Source: an uncultured Prevotellaceae bacterium
Lineage (GTDB): Bacteria; Bacteroidota; Bacteroidia; Bacteroidales; Bacteroidaceae
Reading direction: 5' to 3'
DNA: 34,700 nt
Assembly: GCA_945828295.1 (NCBI GenBank)
Contig: CALZQV010000008.1
Span: forward strand, 1-34,700
Shown: piece by piece, positions 14,471-22,018 of the stretch
How the letters are laid out: each line of letters starts with the position of its first letter
How positions within the stretch are numbered: position 1 is the stretch's first letter
Position numbers and translations under genes: made by a program
Notes under the pieces: generated by a model
What the model was told of the DNA's origin: nothing
The model's database searches: none
What the model saw: the letters and a program-made list of their open reading frames with translations, nothing else

Positions 14471-15292
14471 ATGAAAAGCATATTGGACGGACGGCCTGAG
14501 TTGAAGGCCGAAATAGACAAAGTGGCCGAGGTGACAGGTTACCTGTGGCAAAAGGGATGGGCCGAGCGTAATGGTGGCAACATCACAGTGAACGTTACGG
14601 AATACATGGATGAGGAGTGCCGACAGATGCCGGCCATAGCACCTGTGGTGAAGATAGGCATGGTGCTGCCTCAGCTAAAGGGTAAGTATTTCTACTGTAA
14701 GGGTACGGGGAAGCGCATGCGTGACCTGGCCAAGGCTCCCATGCAGAACGGCAGCATCGTGCGCATCTGCGACGACTGCGCCTCGTACGAGATTATTGCC
14801 GACGAACCGGTAGTGCCCACCTCGGAACTGCCCACGCACCTGGCCCTGCAGAATCTGCTCCTGGAGACGGGCAGCACGTACAAGGCTACCCTGCACACCC
14901 ATCCCATCGAACTGGTGGCCATGTCGCACATCCAGCGCTTCCTGCGCGGCGACGAGATGACGCGTGTGCTCTGGTCGATGATTCCCGAGACACTGGCCTT
15001 CGCCCCCCTGGGCATCGGCATCGTGCCCTACGACCTGCCGGGCAGCGTGTCGCTGGCCGAGGCCACCGTGGAACAGGTGAAGACACACGACGTGGTGCTG
15101 TGGGAAAAGCACGGCACCGTGGCCGTGGGCACCGACATCATGGACGCCTTCGACCAGACCGACGTGCTCTGCAAGGCAGCCAACATCTACATGTGTGCCC
15201 GCAGCATGGGCTCCGAACCCGACGGCATGACCGCCGAGGCCATGAAGGAGGTTCAGGACGTATTCAACCTGCCGAAGAAAAGACCTTGTTAA
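14471..15292 (+). CDS. rhaD: L-rhamnulose-1-phosphate aldolase
   Basis: This class II, zinc-dependent aldolase splits L-rhamnulose 1-phosphate into dihydroxyacetone phosphate and L-lactaldehyde. Family motifs are LWQKGWAERNGGNITVNV near the N-terminus, the Zn ligands in TLHTHPIELVA, and a second histidine in WEKHGTVAVG. I chose the ATG at 14471 (MKSILDGRP), which gives 273 residues and starts right after the transporter stop. The track's ATG at 14441 would add ten residues (MKDTEITIKT) that overlap the transporter's last codons and have no visible role. RhaM follows after a three-base gap. Confidence 0.93.
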   Translation: MKSILDGRPELKAEIDKVAEVTGYLWQKGWAERNGGNITVNVTEYMDEECRQMPAIAPVVKIGMVLPQLKGKYFYCKGTGKRMRDLAKAPMQNGSIVRICDDCASYEIIADEPVVPTSELPTHLALQNLLLETGSTYKATLHTHPIELVAMSHIQRFLRGDEMTRVLWSMIPETLAFAPLGIGIVPYDLPGSVSLAEATVEQVKTHDVVLWEKHGTVAVGTDIMDAFDQTDVLCKAANIYMCARSMGSEPDGMTAEAMKEVQDVFNLPKKRPC

Positions 15293-15295
15293 TAT

Positions 15296-15613
15296 ATGAA
15301 AAGATTTGCATTTAAGATGTTCCTGAAGCCCGGGTGCGAGAAGGAATACGAGCGACGCCATGCCGCCATTTGGCCTGAACTGAAGCAGATGATTAAGGAT
15401 CAGGGCGTGGGCAACTACAGCATCTACTGGGACCGCGACACGAATATCCTGTTTGCCTATCAGGAGTGCCAAGGCGAAGGCAGCTCGCAGGACACGACCG
15501 ACGTCGACCCCATCACGCAGCGCTGGTGGGACATGATGGCCGACATCATGGAGGTGAACCCCGACAACTCGCCCGTCACCATCCCCCTGCCCGAACTTTT
15601 CCACATGGACTAA
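15296..15613 (+). CDS. rhaM: L-rhamnose mutarotase
   Basis: This 105-residue protein matches RhaM in length and motifs. It interconverts alpha and beta anomers of L-rhamnose so that the isomerase receives its preferred form. The conserved active-site histidine is in YERRHAAIWPEL, and the WWDMMADIM segment near the C-terminus is also typical. It lies three bases after rhaD. Its presence is the strongest single argument that the operon handles rhamnose rather than fucose or arabinose. Confidence 0.93.
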   Translation: MKRFAFKMFLKPGCEKEYERRHAAIWPELKQMIKDQGVGNYSIYWDRDTNILFAYQECQGEGSSQDTTDVDPITQRWWDMMADIMEVNPDNSPVTIPLPELFHMD

Positions 15614-15616
15614 AGC

Positions 15617-17035
15617 GTGAAGGCGGAGGAACGTGTGTACGTGGCCATCGACCTGAAGTCGTTCTACGCTTCGGTCGAGTGCGTGGAACGTGGACTCGAT
15701 CCTCTACGCACAAACTTGGTCGTGGCTGATGAGTCGCGCACCGACAAGACTATCTGCCTGGCCGTGAGCCCCTCGCTGAAGGCCCTGGGCATACCCGGAC
15801 GGCCGCGACTGTTCGAGGTGAGGCAGAAGGCCCGCGGCGTGCCGTTCATCATCGCCCCGCCCCGTATGCGCTTCTACATCGAGTACAGCACGCGCATCTA
15901 TCAGATTTATCTCCGCTACGTCTCTGCCGAGGACATCCACGTCTATTCCATCGACGAGGTGATGATGGACGTCACCAACTATCTGGCCACCTACAAGATG
16001 ACGGCACGCGAACTGGCGAAGCGCATCATGCAAGACGTGGTGGCCGAGACGGGCATAACGGCCACGGCGGGCATCGGCACGAATCTCTACCTGGCCAAGG
16101 TGGCCATGGACATCGTGGCCAAGCATGCCGAGCCCGACGCCGACGGGGTGCGCATGGCTGAGCTCGACGAGATGTCGTACCGTCGTCAGTTGTGGAACCA
16201 CCGTCCGCTCACCGACTTCTGGCGTGTGGGCCGTGGCATAGCCGCAAAGCTGATGATGTACGGCATGGACACGATGGGCAAGGTGGCCCGCTGCTCAATC
16301 AGGAACGAGGACCTTCTTTACCGTCTCTTCGGCGTCAACGCCGAGTTGCTGATTGACCATGCCTGGGGATGGGAACCCTGCACGATTGACTACATCAAGG
16401 CCTACCGACCCGAAACCAATTCGCTGTCGAGCGGTCAGGTGCTGACGGAACCCTACACCACGGAGAAGGCGAGAGTGGTAATCCAGGAGATGGCCGACGG
16501 CATGGCGTTGGAACTGGTGAGCAAGCGGCTGGTGTGCGACCAGCTGGTGGTGACCCTTGGCTACGACGTCGAGAACCTCACGCGCCCCGAAATACGCGTG
16601 AAGTATCACGGCGAGGTGGTGACCGACCATTATGGGCGCCAGGTGCCCAAGCACAGTCACGGGACGGCCAACCTCGAGTATTCCACATCGTCGCTGCACG
16701 TAATCACCGAGGCTGTCAAGGAAGTGTTTGACCGCATTGCAAACCCCGATTTGCTCATCCGCCGGCTGAACCTCACGGTCAACCACGTGGTGAGGGAGGA
16801 GACGTTGCAGCGCGAGCATCCCACGGGGCAGCTCGACCTCTTCACCGACTACGAGGCGATGGCCCGCGAACGTGAGCAGCGCGAGGCACGGCTGGCCAAG
16901 GAGCGGCGCATACAGGAAGCCCGACTGAAGATTAAGGAACGCTTTGGCAAGAATGCCATCCTGCGCGGGCTGAACTTTGCCGAGGGCGCTACGGCCAAGG
17001 AGCGTAACCGGCAGATTGGCGGCCACAAGGCTTAA
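15617..17035 (+). CDS. Y-family translesion DNA polymerase, UvrX/YqjW-like
   Basis: This 472-residue enzyme is a DinB/UmuC-superfamily polymerase of the kind that pairs with YolD-like proteins. Catalytic carboxylates are visible in AIDLKSFYASVE (Asp12) and YSIDEVMMD (Asp113, Glu114). A helix-hairpin-helix-like region follows at about 195-245, then the little finger. GQLDLF at 404-409 is an excellent beta-clamp-binding motif, and a basic, coiled tail of about 60 residues ends the protein. The start must be a GTG: no ATG occurs before the catalytic motif, and an in-frame stop lies six bases upstream. It begins three bases after rhaM, so it seems to be translated from the rhamnose operon mRNA unless an internal promoter exists. 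I saw no SOS box, but operators in this phylum are poorly known. Confidence 0.9.
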   Translation: MKAEERVYVAIDLKSFYASVECVERGLDPLRTNLVVADESRTDKTICLAVSPSLKALGIPGRPRLFEVRQKARGVPFIIAPPRMRFYIEYSTRIYQIYLRYVSAEDIHVYSIDEVMMDVTNYLATYKMTARELAKRIMQDVVAETGITATAGIGTNLYLAKVAMDIVAKHAEPDADGVRMAELDEMSYRRQLWNHRPLTDFWRVGRGIAAKLMMYGMDTMGKVARCSIRNEDLLYRLFGVNAELLIDHAWGWEPCTIDYIKAYRPETNSLSSGQVLTEPYTTEKARVVIQEMADGMALELVSKRLVCDQLVVTLGYDVENLTRPEIRVKYHGEVVTDHYGRQVPKHSHGTANLEYSTSSLHVITEAVKEVFDRIANPDLLIRRLNLTVNHVVREETLQREHPTGQLDLFTDYEAMAREREQREARLAKERRIQEARLKIKERFGKNAILRGLNFAEGATAKERNRQIGGHKA

Positions 17036-17089
17036 TCGGCCTCTGCCCACGGAATAAGAACTAAAGATAAAGCTACAAGGTTAAAGGAA

Positions 17090-17254
17090 ATGGACGAATA
17101 CGACGACATCATCAACCTGCCGCACCCCACGTCGACGCGCCATCCGCGCATGTCGATGATGCAGCGCGCGGCCCAGTTTGCCCCCTTCGCAGCCTTGTCG
17201 GGCCACCACGAAGCCATTGCCGACACGGCTCGGCGCAACGAAGAATCCTATTAA
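17090..17254 (+). CDS. Short YolD-like protein, absent from the ORF track
   Basis: A 54-codon ORF begins at ATG 17090 and encodes MDEYDDIINLPHPTSTRHPR followed by MSMMQRAAQFAPFAALSGHHEAI. The pattern of I-NLPH...RPRMSM-RAAQFAPFAAL-G is that of YolD-like proteins, which in many bacteria are encoded beside Y-family polymerases. The usual proteins are, from memory, around 80-110 residues with a helical C-terminal half. Here translation stops soon after the ARR that would begin that half, so this copy is short or truncated. It lies 54 bp after the polymerase, and AAAGGAAATG gives a weak ribosome site. Its stop overlaps the stop of the opposing S41 gene. Confidence 0.8.
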   Translation: MDEYDDIINLPHPTSTRHPRMSMMQRAAQFAPFAALSGHHEAIADTARRNEESY

Positions 17255-18258
17255 TTTTTAAGCAGTTTCCGGGCGGTCTCCACCAGCGTGTCGCGCCCCT
17301 TGAGCATGTCCGCCGAGTCGAGCGTACAAACGATATCGGGCTGGATGCCGAACTCGATGTGTTGCATGTCCTTGTCGAACGAGGGCGAGGCACTGAAGCG
17401 CACGGCCCATCCGTTGGGCAGTTCGGAGGAGAAGGGCATGCCCGATCCGCCACCCGTCTGGTCGCCCAGCGTGGTTACGTTGGCACAGGCGCTCATGTTC
17501 CTGACAAACGTATTGCAGGCGCTGTAGCACTCACGGTTCTGCAACAGCACCACGGGCTTTTGCCACCTGACTCCCGTCGAGGGCTCGATGTATTCGGCCT
17601 TGGGCTGCGAGAAGTCGTTGTGGCCGCGCCCCGTCTTGTAGCAGCTGTAGCCGACGAGGATGCGCTGGTTCGTGAAGCGTTGGGCTATGCGTTCGGCATA
17701 GGTGAGCTGTCCGCCCGTGTTGCCTCGCACGTCGATGATAAGGCCGTTGCACGAGCGCAGGTAGTAGAGCACGTCATCCAGATTTCCCTCGCCCACACCG
17801 CTGCTGAACGACTCATACACCACGTAGCCGATGTTGTCGTCAAGTATTCGGTAGTGGATGCCGGCGGCAATCTTGTAGTCGGAGCCCAGGTACTCCCGGC
17901 GCAGTTCTTCGTCGAGGTTGCGCGGGTAGTCCTCGTGCCAGTGCCAGTAGCGACTCACGTCGGCCGAGGTGTAGAGGTTGACATGGCCGTCGCGCAGTTC
18001 GGCAAGCATGTCGGTGAGCACCTCTTGCAACTGCACGTTCGTCATGTTGGGCGAGATGCGCTTCCGGTAATCGGTGTGCACCTTGTTCCAGTCGAGGCCG
18101 ATGACGTCGGCCTTATAGTCGAGGAAGCAGTAGTGTTCGTCGATAATCTGCCACAGGGCCTCGAAGTTGCCTTCCGGCGTGTTGTCGAAGGTATCTTCGC
18201 GCACGCAGGCCGTGAGCAGCGAGGCCAGGAGCAGTATGCCGAGTGTAAGTTTCTTCAT
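17251..18258 (-). CDS. S41-family peptidase lipoprotein
   Basis: This 335-residue protein is a lipoprotein with an S41 (C-terminal-processing/tricorn-like) protease domain. The signal ends at LLTAC, with Cys18 as the lipidation site. DGHVNLY (His92) and LIIDVRGNTGGQL (about 173-185) are S41 features. ECYSACNTF places the nucleophile at Ser246, and GDQTGGGSGMPF lies in the following loop. No PDZ domain is apparent. It likely acts in the periplasm or at the outer membrane; the substrate is unknown. Its start codon overlaps the stop of the DUF3316-like gene by four bases (ATGA), so the two are translationally coupled. Its stop shares bases with that of the YolD-like gene on the other strand. Confidence 0.88.
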   Translation of the reverse strand: MKKLTLGILLLASLLTACVREDTFDNTPEGNFEALWQIIDEHYCFLDYKADVIGLDWNKVHTDYRKRISPNMTNVQLQEVLTDMLAELRDGHVNLYTSADVSRYWHWHEDYPRNLDEELRREYLGSDYKIAAGIHYRILDDNIGYVVYESFSSGVGEGNLDDVLYYLRSCNGLIIDVRGNTGGQLTYAERIAQRFTNQRILVGYSCYKTGRGHNDFSQPKAEYIEPSTGVRWQKPVVLLQNRECYSACNTFVRNMSACANVTTLGDQTGGGSGMPFSSELPNGWAVRFSASPSFDKDMQHIEFGIQPDIVCTLDSADMLKGRDTLVETARKLLKN

Positions 18259-19058
18259 CGTTTGAGGGTTATTTCGTGGACATAGCCGATGAGAAATGCG
18301 CGGCCGTACTGGTGCTGGCGCAGGCCGTTGGCCTTCAGCTGGCGCAGGTCGCTGAGATAGCCCAGGCGCAGGGTTGCGTGGCGTATGTGCAGGTCGAGGC
18401 TGAAGGCCTGCCGCAGCGACAGGGCATTGCCTGGGTGCGTGGCCACGATGTTGTGGTCGTAGTGGCCGCGGTCGAACAGGTCATAGTAGCTCTGTCCGTA
18501 TTGCGGCGTGAAGGCCATGCCCACCAAGGGCATCTGTGCCTGATAGTGCAGGCCGAGGGTTTGTTTCCTGATTCTGAAGCTATAGTCGGCGCGCACGGCA
18601 GCCGACAGGCGCATGTTGGCTCGCGCCTGGGCGGGGTTGTTGGAGTTGCGGTCGTTGTATAGGAATCCGAGGTCGCCTCCGGCCATTCCGCCGGCCGTGA
18701 GCTCGAGGCCCTTCCAGAGCACGTTGCGCCACTGCCGCCCCCAGCCGAAGTCGTAGCGCACGCTTCCCCCCATGTAGTGGGCCGTCTGGGCCTGGTTCTC
18801 GGTGTACGAGACTTCGCCTTGCGTGGCGGTTTCGAACACAATGTGCTCGTTGCGCTTCAGGTGGCGCAGGGTGGTGTGGAGGAAGGTCAGCTGCGGCCCC
18901 GTGTATTCCATGGGCGAGAGGTAGGTGTCGAGGTGGTTGGCGCGGCCCAGTGCGAAGAGGGTGGCGTGGGTCGACGGCCTTCCCTCCGGCTCCTCTCCCT
19001 TGGCTGAGAAGGGCAGAAGGAGCATGAGCGTTGCGAATATGTAGAGACTCCTTTTCAT
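18255..19058 (-). CDS. DUF3316-like outer-membrane protein
   Basis: This 267-residue protein has a signal peptide (MKRSLYIFATLMLLLPFSAKG) and alternating hydrophobic and polar stretches with many aromatic residues (for example GGSVRYDFGWGRQWR and LHIRHATLRLGYLSDL), typical of a small outer-membrane beta-barrel. It ends YVHEITLKR rather than in an aromatic residue. The overall pattern fits the DUF3316 family known from Bacteroidales, which has no assigned function; I make this assignment from memory with moderate certainty. It lies between parC (48 bp upstream) and the S41 protease, with which it overlaps by four bases, so the two may work together. Confidence 0.7.
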   Translation of the reverse strand: MKRSLYIFATLMLLLPFSAKGEEPEGRPSTHATLFALGRANHLDTYLSPMEYTGPQLTFLHTTLRHLKRNEHIVFETATQGEVSYTENQAQTAHYMGGSVRYDFGWGRQWRNVLWKGLELTAGGMAGGDLGFLYNDRNSNNPAQARANMRLSAAVRADYSFRIRKQTLGLHYQAQMPLVGMAFTPQYGQSYYDLFDRGHYDHNIVATHPGNALSLRQAFSLDLHIRHATLRLGYLSDLRQLKANGLRQHQYGRAFLIGYVHEITLKR

Positions 19059-19106
19059 GTTGACTTTCCCTCGTTATGGTGTTTTGGGGATTGGGGCGAT
19101 GGCTTT

Positions 19107-21782
19107 TTATTCGAAGAGCCTCAGTTGGCCGTTCAGCTCGTCGGCCGCCTCGGCTTGGCTTTGCTGGTCTTCCTCGTTGTCGTCCGTCGGTGTGGTGTCC
19201 TCGGTTCCGTTGCCTTCGTTGCCGGTCTCCGTGGTTTCGGCCGGTTCGGGCCAACGTGTGGGCTCCAACTCCTCAATGCGTGCCACGTTGCAGGTGGTAA
19301 TGCGCTTACCCTTGGCCTTGAAGCTCTTCACGCCGATGAAGTCCTCGGCCTCCAGGTCGAGCGGTTCGCGGAAGTCGTCGTTGCCTCCCATGGTCACGAG
19401 CAGGTGGGGATAGGGCGTGTCGGTAATCAGGATGAGCTGGCTCTCGGGGTTCTCGCCCAGGTAGTTCTGGTGGCGTGCGATGGCGTCGAGCGTGAATCGC
19501 TTCATGTAGGCGTATCCCTGCTGGTCGGCGTCGAAGAGGCATGCCGTCCACACCTTTCCGACTTCATATTTCTCGATGCGCAGAATGTCGTCCTCGTAGT
19601 GGTTGTTGATGTCGAAGTTGGTGACGTAGAACTCGCCGTTGCGGCGGATGACAAGTATCTGTTCGTCGCTGTTGAACTCGCCCAGGAAGTTGCCCTGCCC
19701 GTCGTAGTTGAGGCGCTTCACGTCGGGGTCGAACCACACTTTGCGTCCTCCCAGCGTGCTTCCGCCGTGGCTCTTCAGGCGTATGTTGGCTACGTCGAGC
19801 TTGGTCACCAGGTTACCCATGCTCTGGCGTCCCTTGATGGCGATTTCGGAGAAGTCTTTGTCGAAGAACACGCGCTTGAGCTTCGGGTTGGGCTTCAGTG
19901 TAACCTTCACCACCTCGGCCTCGCCGTTGGGGTTCGGCGTGAAGTAGATCACGCGGCTGCCGGGCTTTCCTTGTGTGAGGTCGTACTCGCGGTCGCGCGT
20001 CATGCTGGTGACGTTGAAGCGCTTGATATACGAAGCCCCGCTCTTGCCGTCGCGGTAGATGGCGTTGTAGACGGTGCGTGAGTCGTTCTTCTTGAACACG
20101 GCGACATGGATGATTTCTGCCTTTTTCTTCTCGTTTTTCGAGCGTTCCGTCTCGCCCACGAACAGCTTTTCGGCAATGCGTACGACCTTGTATGTGCCGT
20201 CCTTGTAAAAGATGATGACGTCGTCGATATCCGAGCAGTTGCACACGAATTCGTCTTTCTTCATGCCAGTCCCGATGAAGCCCTCCTCGCGGTTGATGTA
20301 TAGCTTTTGGTTGGCCTCCACAACCTTGGTGGCGGTGATGGTGTCGAAGTTCTTGATTTCGGTCAGGCGGGGGTGGTCCTTGCCATATTTCTCCTTGATG
20401 AAGCGGAACCAGTCGCAAGTCACTTCCACCATGTTGGCCAGTTCTTTGTCAATCTGGGCTATCTCGTCCTTGATGCGTGCGATGTTCTCCTCGGCCTTGT
20501 CCTTGTTGAACTTCAGGATGCGGGCCATCTTGATTTCCATGAGCCGCAGGATGTCGTCCTTCGTGACCTCGCGCACCATCTTCGGGTACCACGGGGTCAG
20601 GCGTTCGTCAATCCACAGGCAGGCGTCGTCCATCGTCTTGGCGTTTTCGAACTGTCGGTCCTTGTAGATTCGCTCCTCGATGAAGATTTGTTCGAGCGTG
20701 GCAAAGTGCAGGGCTTCCATGAGCTCGCCCTTGCGGATGAGTCGTTCCTGGCGCAGCAGTTCGAGCGTGGTGTCGGTGTTGCGGCGCAGCACGTCGCTCA
20801 CGGTGAGGAAGCAGGGCTTGCGGTTGTCTATGACGCAGCAGTTGGGCGATATCGATACCTCGCAGTCGGTGCAGGCATACAGGGCGTCGATGGTTTTGTC
20901 GCTCGAGGCGCCGGGCGTCAGGTGTATCAGAATCTCCACGCCGGAGGCTGTCAGGTCCTCCACCTTGCGTACCTTGATTTTGCCTTTCTCGGCAGCTTTC
21001 AGTATGCTGTCGATGAAGGCGCTTGGCTTCGAGGCCGTTCCGGTGGTCTTTCCGAAGGGGATTTCCGTGATGGCAAGGGTCTTGTTGTCGCGCTTCTCTA
21101 TCTTGGCCCTGACGCGCACGCTGCCGCCGCGCTGCCCGTCGTTGTACTTCGAGACATCGATGCTTCCGCCAGTGGGGAAGTCGGGGTAGAGGTGGAACTC
21201 CTCGCCGTGGAGGTAGCTGATTGCTGCATCGCAGATTTCGTTGAGGTTATGGGGGAGTATCTTGCAGCTCAGGCCCACGGCGATGCCTTCGGCTCCCTGG
21301 GCCAGGAGCAGCGGGAACTTCACGGGCAGGGTTATGGGCTCCTTGTTGCGGCCGTCGTACGACAGCTTCCATTCCGTTGTCTTGGGATTGAAGACGACGT
21401 CGAGTGCAAACTTCGACAGGCGTGCCTCGATGTAACGGCCGGCTGCTGCGTCGTCGCCCGTGAGTATGTTACCCCAGTTGCCTTGGCAGTCGACGAGCAG
21501 GTCCTTCTGTCCCAGCTGCACCAGCGCATCCTTAATGCTGGCGTCGCCGTGGGGATGGAATTGCATGGTGTGGCCCACTATGTTGGCAACCTTGTTGAAA
21601 CGCCCGTCGTCCATGCGCTTCATCGAGTGCATGATGCGGCGCTGAACGGGCTTGAATCCGTCGCCTATGTGTGGCACTGCGCGTTCCAGGATTACGTATG
21701 AGGCGTAGTCAAGGAACCAGTTTTGGTACATCTGGTTTAAGTGGTGGGTAATGCCTTCAATGTGCTTTACGTCGTCGGTCAT
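19107..21782 (-). CDS. parC: DNA topoisomerase IV subunit A (ParC/GyrA family)
   Basis: This 891-residue protein is the cleavage and rejoining subunit of a type IIA topoisomerase. Motifs from the N-terminus are LERAVPHIGDGFKPVQRRIM, FHPHGDASIKDAL (the quinolone region, with Ala81 where many GyrA proteins have Ser), NWGN, and GRYIEARL with catalytic Tyr117. A coiled-coil and tower region follow. The C-terminal half is beta-pinwheel-like but lacks a clear GyrA box, which supports topoisomerase IV over gyrase. The last 45 residues are acidic and probably disordered, ending in NGQLRLFE, which resembles a beta-clamp-binding motif. I chose ATG 21782 (MTDDVKHIEG); the track's start at 21839 lies upstream of the promoter. 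ParE is not in this window. Confidence 0.9.
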   Translation of the reverse strand: MTDDVKHIEGITHHLNQMYQNWFLDYASYVILERAVPHIGDGFKPVQRRIMHSMKRMDDGRFNKVANIVGHTMQFHPHGDASIKDALVQLGQKDLLVDCQGNWGNILTGDDAAAGRYIEARLSKFALDVVFNPKTTEWKLSYDGRNKEPITLPVKFPLLLAQGAEGIAVGLSCKILPHNLNEICDAAISYLHGEEFHLYPDFPTGGSIDVSKYNDGQRGGSVRVRAKIEKRDNKTLAITEIPFGKTTGTASKPSAFIDSILKAAEKGKIKVRKVEDLTASGVEILIHLTPGASSDKTIDALYACTDCEVSISPNCCVIDNRKPCFLTVSDVLRRNTDTTLELLRQERLIRKGELMEALHFATLEQIFIEERIYKDRQFENAKTMDDACLWIDERLTPWYPKMVREVTKDDILRLMEIKMARILKFNKDKAEENIARIKDEIAQIDKELANMVEVTCDWFRFIKEKYGKDHPRLTEIKNFDTITATKVVEANQKLYINREEGFIGTGMKKDEFVCNCSDIDDVIIFYKDGTYKVVRIAEKLFVGETERSKNEKKKAEIIHVAVFKKNDSRTVYNAIYRDGKSGASYIKRFNVTSMTRDREYDLTQGKPGSRVIYFTPNPNGEAEVVKVTLKPNPKLKRVFFDKDFSEIAIKGRQSMGNLVTKLDVANIRLKSHGGSTLGGRKVWFDPDVKRLNYDGQGNFLGEFNSDEQILVIRRNGEFYVTNFDINNHYEDDILRIEKYEVGKVWTACLFDADQQGYAYMKRFTLDAIARHQNYLGENPESQLILITDTPYPHLLVTMGGNDDFREPLDLEAEDFIGVKSFKAKGKRITTCNVARIEELEPTRWPEPAETTETGNEGNGTEDTTPTDDNEEDQQSQAEAADELNGQLRLFE

Positions 21783-21814
21783 GAAATTTAAGGGTAATTC
21801 GTCGTTATTTCGCG

Positions 21815-21822
21815 CAAATATA
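21815..21822 (-). promoter_or_regulatory. parC -7 box
   Basis: The minus strand reads TATATTTG, a perfect TAnnTTTG, 32 bases before the ATG at 21782. An eight-base T run lies just upstream of it. It gives parC a promoter separate from the TonB-receptor operon. Confidence 0.6.
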
Positions 21823-21886
21823 CTAAAAAAAACGGACAAGACGATGCATTTCGCCGATTTTAATCAAGCGAAGGCCGGCGATGAGC

Positions 21887-21929
21887 CCCGTTTCGACAGG
21901 AACGGGACTTCGCCGAGGGTGCGGCGAAG
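21887..21929. terminator. Two adjacent GC hairpins downstream of the TonB receptor
   Basis: CCCGTT (21887-21892) pairs with AACGGG (21901-21906), and CTTCGCCG (21908-21915) pairs perfectly with CGGCGAAG (21922-21929). They follow the repeat array after the receptor stop. No T tract is present, so they may stabilise or end the transcript. Confidence 0.4.
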
Positions 21930-22014
21930 GTTAAGTTAACTTGGGGGCAAAAGTTAAGTTAACCCTCGCCCCAAGGTTAAGTTAACTTGAGGCCGAAGGT
22001 TAACTTAACCTTGG
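21930..22014. repeat. 23-bp periodic array of an 11-bp core, last copy inverted
   Basis: The core GTTAAGTTAAC starts at 21930, 21953 and 21976. At 21999, again 23 bp on, it appears as GTTAACTTAAC, its exact reverse complement. The 12-bp spacers differ but are G/C and purine biased. The third and fourth units form a perfect 16-bp stem (21971-21986 with 21999-22014) around a 12-base loop. The array ends five bases before the stop of the TonB-receptor gene. Confidence 0.9.
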
Positions 22015-22018
22015 GAAG

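Noticed and set aside
20307-21701. 464-residue plus-strand ORF
   Set aside because: It is antisense to parC and shows no recognisable motif.
21783-21839. Upstream start for parC
   Set aside because: The extension would include the promoter -7 box and encode a segment (MSVFFSIFARNN) unlike topoisomerase N-termini.
21844-21939. Small plus-strand ORF in the spacer (MHFADFNQAK...)
   Set aside because: It is built from the GC hairpins and repeat region, has no family pattern and no promoter.
21930-22014. CRISPR array
   Set aside because: The repeat core is only 11 bp with 12-bp spacers, there are four units with the last inverted, and no cas gene is near.
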